DNA of 43,127 bases from an uncultured Eubacteriales bacterium (GTDB lineage Bacteria > Bacillota > Clostridia > Peptostreptococcales > Anaerovoracaceae). A model generated the notes under the pieces. It had not been told where the DNA came from. It saw nothing but the letters and a program-made list of their open reading frames with translations, and did not search any database. This document shows, piece by piece, positions 40,102 to 43,127 of the stretch (the stretch's first letter is position 1; each line of letters begins with the position of its first letter). The stretch is from NCBI GenBank assembly GCA_902798745.1, contig CADBXM010000013.1:1-43127 (forward strand), in the 5' to 3' direction. The position numbers and the translations under genes are program-made.

Positions 40102-40121
40102 ATTTGCCCATAACGGCAAAT
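40102..40121 (+). promoter_or_regulatory. Palindrome in the leader, candidate operator for the fused HTH domain
   Basis: ATTTGCC (40102-40108) / GGCAAAT (40115-40121) separated by CATAAC. It lies between the promoter and the start, next to a smaller hairpin GCAGAC (40078-40083) / GTCTGC (40094-40099). A HTH protein often binds such symmetric sites in its own leader; the link here is inference. Confidence 0.4.
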
Positions 40122-40142
40122 CAATAAATGGGGATTATATAA

Positions 40143-41627
40143 TTGAAAAAACTATCGTCAGAATTGCTTGCCAAGACTGTTTTAGAATCGCGCAAAGCAA
40201 AGAAAATCACTCAGTCAGATCTTTCGGAAAACACGGGTATCAACAGGTCTCTCTTGTCGAGACTGGAGACACAGGACTTCACACCATCCATAGAGCAACT
40301 CCTTGCTCTCAGCGATATTCTTGATTTTGATATAGCTTCTCTGGTGATAGATGATGACGCGGATGCTGATGCTGTCGTAAAAGACTATCAGGATATCCCG
40401 CGCATGAAGATCACTATCGCAGGCGCCGGCTCTGCAGGCCTTTCGCTTGCGATTTTGTTTGCGCAGAATCATGACGTGACGGTGATCACGACTTCAGAGG
40501 CTGAGGCCGACAAACTTAATGATTTCTACAGCCCGATACGGGATAAGGAGATCGAGAGGTTCTTCGAAGAGGCCCGAATCGGCGAGCGTGAGCTGAGTTT
40601 ACACGCCACAACAGACAAGGCGCTTGCTTACAACGACACCGATCTGGTGATCATTGCGACTCCGACCGATTGTGATGAAGAGGGCAGGGCCTTCGATACG
40701 AGTACTGTTGATAATGCTATCGAGCTCGCTCTGGCAGTTGCCCGGGATGTAAAGATCGTGATCAGTTCTGCCGTTCCGGTTGGATATACCGATCGCGCGC
40801 GTGAAAAGCATGGCACAGATAATATCTTTTTCTGCCCTGTATTCATTCGCGAGTCCATGGCTTTGTACGATGATCTGCATCCAAGCAGGATCGTAGTAGG
40901 CGCAAACGACGATCAGAAGGAAGTTGCTCAGAAATTTGCCGACCTGATGCTGGAAGGTATACGCGCGGAAGAACGACGCGCGGAGCAGAAACCTCAGGAC
41001 ATTCCTATCCTTTTCGTCCGCCCTGCTGAGGCTGAGACAATCAAGTTGTTCTATAACACATATCTGGCGGTTCGCGCCAGCTTCTTCAACGATCTTGACA
41101 CATACGCGCAGATCAAAGGCTTCGATACACAGAAGATCATCAGCGGGATATGCATGGATCCACGTATTGGCCTATATGATAACAATCCGTCTTTCGGTTT
41201 CAGCGACTACTGCTTGCCTGGGGAAGAAGAGCAGCCACCGGCTGACTTTAAGGACGTACCTCAGAACATGATCGGAGCTGTAGTAAAATCGAATTCGGCA
41301 AGAGTAGAGTTCATTGCCGATCAGATAGTTGCGAAGAGTCCGGCCGTCGTCGGAGTATATCGTCTCACTACTAAAGGCAACCCTAACGTCTTAAGGGGTT
41401 CGGCTGTAAAGGGTGTTATCAAGCGAATCAAGGAGAATGGTATTCCGGTCATTCTTTACGAGCCAAAGCTGGAGACTCACAGCGAGTTGTTCGAATGCAA
41501 AGTCATCAATGACCTTGAGTGGTTCAAGGCGCAGAGCGATGTGATACTTGCCGACAGATTCGACCGCGACGATTTGGGCGATGTAGAAGCGAAGGTATAT
41601 ACAAGAGATCTCTTCAGGGAGAACTAA
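40143..41627 (+). CDS. HTH (XRE-type) domain fused to UDP-glucose 6-dehydrogenase-like enzyme
   Basis: 494 aa. The start is TTG 40143, 8 nt after GGGGAT. Residues 1-70 form a Cro/C1-type helix-turn-helix (KKITQSDLSENTGINRSLLS, RLETQDFTPSIEQLLALSDI). Residues about 88-494 form a nucleotide-sugar dehydrogenase: GAGSAG (94-99), DTDLVIIATPTDCDEEGRAF, VISSAVPVGYTDRAR, AEAETIKLFYNTYLAVRASF (K301, N305), and the catalytic Cys C357 in FSDYCLPGEEE, followed by VPQNMIGAVVKSNSARVEFI. It resembles streptococcal HasB-type Ugd. Relatives have CLPKDT after the Cys; here it is CLPGEEE, losing the Lys and the catalytic Asp (Glu in its place). It probably oxidises a UDP-sugar to the uronic acid, or has become a sugar-nucleotide-sensing regulator. 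Terminator at 41643-41678. Confidence 0.85.
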   Translation: MKKLSSELLAKTVLESRKAKKITQSDLSENTGINRSLLSRLETQDFTPSIEQLLALSDILDFDIASLVIDDDADADAVVKDYQDIPRMKITIAGAGSAGLSLAILFAQNHDVTVITTSEAEADKLNDFYSPIRDKEIERFFEEARIGERELSLHATTDKALAYNDTDLVIIATPTDCDEEGRAFDTSTVDNAIELALAVARDVKIVISSAVPVGYTDRAREKHGTDNIFFCPVFIRESMALYDDLHPSRIVVGANDDQKEVAQKFADLMLEGIRAEERRAEQKPQDIPILFVRPAEAETIKLFYNTYLAVRASFFNDLDTYAQIKGFDTQKIISGICMDPRIGLYDNNPSFGFSDYCLPGEEEQPPADFKDVPQNMIGAVVKSNSARVEFIADQIVAKSPAVVGVYRLTTKGNPNVLRGSAVKGVIKRIKENGIPVILYEPKLETHSELFECKVINDLEWFKAQSDVILADRFDRDDLGDVEAKVYTRDLFREN

Positions 41628-41642
41628 AGAGAGAACTAAAGA

Positions 41643-41678
41643 AGAGCCCCGGCCGATCAGCCGAGGCTCTTTTATTTT
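41643..41678 (+). terminator. Intrinsic terminator of the HTH-sugar-dehydrogenase gene
   Basis: AGAGCC (41643-41648) / GGCTCT (41665-41670) with inner CGGC (41650-41653) / GCCG (41660-41663), then TTTTATTTT. It sits between convergent genes and may also act weakly on the minus strand. Confidence 0.9.
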
Positions 41679-41695
41679 AATGTTTAATGTATATA

Positions 41696-42724
41696 CTATC
41701 TCTTTACCGTTCCAATAGGCCACATACCTCCCGGCTGCGCGTTGAGTTCATATCTTTTTCCGCCAAGTCTGATCCAGGTGTTTTTATGCTGTGACATATA
41801 CATGATGCTGTAACCGTAGATGTCTACAGAGCCGCCTTTGTTTCCCATGAATTTTACCTTGCTGTTGATGCCAAGGTCTTTCATGAAGTCGTCCATCATC
41901 AGCGCTCCCGACACGCAGGTGCCATTCCCGCCATACCAAAGCTGCTTAGCGGAAACGCCGCCTTTTGTTCCGTATTTTCCTGAAGAGATGAGGCTGCCTA
42001 CAGCATTTACTATCTCCCAAGTAGTCATATCAGCATCTACCATTGAAGAGATGGTTTTCTTACGCCACTTTTTATAATTGGCGTCAGTCTTTTTTGCTTT
42101 GGCTTTTCCGCGGAACCCATTTACGAACACAAAGTGGCCCGGATCGCGAAGGGCTTCACCATTCTCCTGATAGTGAAGGCAGAAGTTGAATCTGCCAGGC
42201 TTATATGCCTTGGTATTCATTGTTACTTTGGTTTCGCCTGTATCTGCGATCGGCTCTGTCTTTACTGTTAGCTTTCCGACAGATTTATCGTAGTCTGCGC
42301 CTTTATATGTAACGCCTTCCGGCAAGGTGAAACTGTATTTGAACGACTTCCCAACAATGACCGCCGGGAAATACATGTCGTCTACATCGCCGATCGTATT
42401 GTTCAGCACTTTGACCTTGCATTTGAGGGCCTTCTTCCCGACCTTGCACGTCACAGTAGTGCTTCCTGCTTTTATAGGCGTTATCGTAACTGATGTCTTA
42501 GACTTCGACTTGATCTTCGCTACGCCGTTTCCCTGGATAGACCATTTGCCTTTTCCGTTTTTAAGTTTGATCGTTTGCTTGCCGCCTTTTGCGATCGTGA
42601 TCGTTTTTGCTGACAGTTTTGGCGCTGCTTTAGCTTCGACGGATACTGCCGAGAAAGCGAGCGCGCCCGTTATGCACATCATTATCGCCAGAAATGATGA
42701 AAGGAGTCTCTTGCTATTGACCAT
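41696..42724 (-). CDS. Secreted protein with BIG2-like domain and degenerate transglutaminase-like domain
   Basis: 342 aa. Signal peptide MVNSKRLLSSFLAIMMCITG ending near SVEAKA. Residues about 35-108 resemble a bacterial Ig-like BIG2 domain: LSAKTITIAKGGKQTIKLKN, VTITPIKAGSTTVTCKV. About 215-342 is transglutaminase-like: C270 in WYGGNGTCVSGALMMDDFMK and H313 in MSQHKNTWIRLGGKRYEL, but the third position is N328 (ELNAQP) where Asp is usual. It may be an active peptidase or cross-linker with Asn in the triad, or a binding protein. Gly-Gly-rich SD (run of G) lies 8 nt upstream. The 36767 protein has the intact triad. Nothing identifies the substrate. Confidence 0.75.
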   Translation of the reverse strand: MVNSKRLLSSFLAIMMCITGALAFSAVSVEAKAAPKLSAKTITIAKGGKQTIKLKNGKGKWSIQGNGVAKIKSKSKTSVTITPIKAGSTTVTCKVGKKALKCKVKVLNNTIGDVDDMYFPAVIVGKSFKYSFTLPEGVTYKGADYDKSVGKLTVKTEPIADTGETKVTMNTKAYKPGRFNFCLHYQENGEALRDPGHFVFVNGFRGKAKAKKTDANYKKWRKKTISSMVDADMTTWEIVNAVGSLISSGKYGTKGGVSAKQLWYGGNGTCVSGALMMDDFMKDLGINSKVKFMGNKGGSVDIYGYSIMYMSQHKNTWIRLGGKRYELNAQPGGMWPIGTVKR

Positions 42725-42778
42725 CTTCTATTCCCCCCCATATATACCCATATGTTTTAGAAACTTTTATCTACTACA

Positions 42779-42807
42779 ATAATTGTTCCTTCCGATTTGC
42801 TTGTCAA
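42779..42807 (-). promoter_or_regulatory. Predicted promoter of the BIG2/transglutaminase-like gene
   Basis: On the minus strand: TTGACA (42807-42802), 17-nt spacer, AATTAT (42784-42779). The -10 is weak, so confidence is moderate. Confidence 0.45.
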
Positions 42808-42852
42808 CTGAAAAAGGAATTAATTGTGATCGAAAGCACATAAAAGCAAAAG

Positions 42853-42883
42853 ATGACGGTTTCAGTGATGAAACGTCATTTTT
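42853..42883 (+). terminator. Terminator-like hairpin with no upstream plus-strand gene
   Basis: ATGACG (42853-42858) plus TTTCA (42860-42864) pair with TGAAA (42869-42873) and CGTCAT (42874-42879), one bulged G, then TTTT. It lies in the leader of the last gene (43012), so it could end a short transcript or act as a regulatory terminator in that leader. Confidence 0.55.
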
Positions 42884-43011
42884 ATGTGCTATATATGTCA
42901 TCGTTCTTGTTTTCGTGACGCATGTTATGACGCAATTCTTGTTATCATGTAATCACAGAAACAAACAAGGAACAAGTCGGACGGGACTTTGAAAAAACGG
43001 AGGTTGGAAAC

Positions 43012-43127
43012 ATGAAGACTAAATTCAGACACAAAGTGGTAGCAATGACCCTGGCAATGATGATGACAGCGGCGCCTGTATGGGGAGCAGCCCATGCAGC
43101 AGACGAAGGCATCGGAGAACAGCCGGA
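43012..43127 (+). CDS. Start of a secreted protein (3' cut by window edge)
   Basis: Only the first 38 codons are present. MKTKFRHKVVAMTLAMMMTA followed by APVWGAAHAADEGIG is a signal peptide with a likely cleavage after AHA. The mature N-terminus is acidic. SD GGAGG (42999-43003) 8 nt before ATG. The function cannot be judged from this fragment. Its 287-nt upstream region contains the terminator-like hairpin at 42853-42883. Confidence 0.75.
   Translation, partial: MKTKFRHKVVAMTLAMMMTAAPVWGAAHAADEGIGEQP

Overview
The window reads as the chromosome of a low-to-mid-GC Gram-positive anaerobe, most likely a member of the Clostridia. The evidence is LCP wall-polymer ligase, TagO/WecA-type and teichoic-acid-type transferases, strong AGGAGG ribosome-binding sites, TTGACA/TATAAT-like promoters with 17-nt spacers, a rubredoxin, the rpsF-ssb-rpsR cluster, and a purine operon of clostridial style. 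I cannot name genus or species. No rRNA, tRNA, CRISPR array, complete insertion sequence or prophage gene was recognised.

Layout. (1) 1-8471: a same-strand cell-surface glycopolymer block: the end of dTDP-glucose 4,6-dehydratase, an RffA/WecE-type sugar aminotransferase, a CDP-glycerol glycerophosphotransferase-like enzyme, a secreted beta-propeller-like protein, a TagO/WecA-type lipid-carrier transferase, a GtrA-like membrane protein, an LCP ligase and a membrane O-acyltransferase. (2) 8585-12433: two more large surface proteins sharing a C-terminal propeller-like domain with each other and distantly with the 3.2-4.3 kb protein; a ketopantoate-reductase-like gene lies between them. (3) 12725-13813: rpsF-ssb-rpsR. 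(4) 13879-15441 (minus): a two-gene TagGH/Wzm-Wzt-type polysaccharide ABC exporter with an unusual ATPase, followed by a gene-free, hairpin-rich stretch. (5) 15938-19176: VanZ-like protein with a Tyr-rich repeat tail and an amino-acid ABC transporter (binding domain fused to permease, plus an ATPase with an extra C-terminal domain). (6) 19476-20843: MATE transporter. (7) 20844-21653: repeat-rich 810-nt gap. (8) 21654-33528: purE-purC-purF-purM-purN-purO-AICAR transformylase-purD-purL. (9) 33574-43127: accessory genes: CPBP protease, rubredoxin, a coiled-coil membrane protein, acyltransferase, two transglutaminase-like secreted proteins, DUF1653 protein, iron alcohol dehydrogenase, an HTH-nucleotide-sugar dehydrogenase fusion, and the start of another secreted protein.

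How it works together. The first block and the TagGH-like exporter could together build, modify, export and attach a wall glycopolymer containing an amino-deoxy sugar and polyol phosphate. The purine cluster encodes most of PRPP to IMP, with PurH replaced by two separate proteins (PurO-like cyclohydrolase and stand-alone transformylase), one large PurL with its own glutaminase domain, and a PurF-like enzyme lacking the N-terminal nucleophilic Cys while retaining the likely Fe-S cysteines. purK, purB and purA are not in the window.

Most notable observations: the Cys-less PurF; short degenerate tandem repeats in nearly every leader of the purine cluster (different sequence each time, including a 34-bp unit whose last copy carries the purE ribosome-binding site); a leader element shared by the MATE gene and purE; an HTH-sugar-dehydrogenase fusion with a palindrome in its own leader and a decayed copy of its 3' end 3.8 kb away; an ABC ATPase with a histidine-kinase-ATPase-like tail; and a compact set of nested inverted repeats upstream of the exporter operon.
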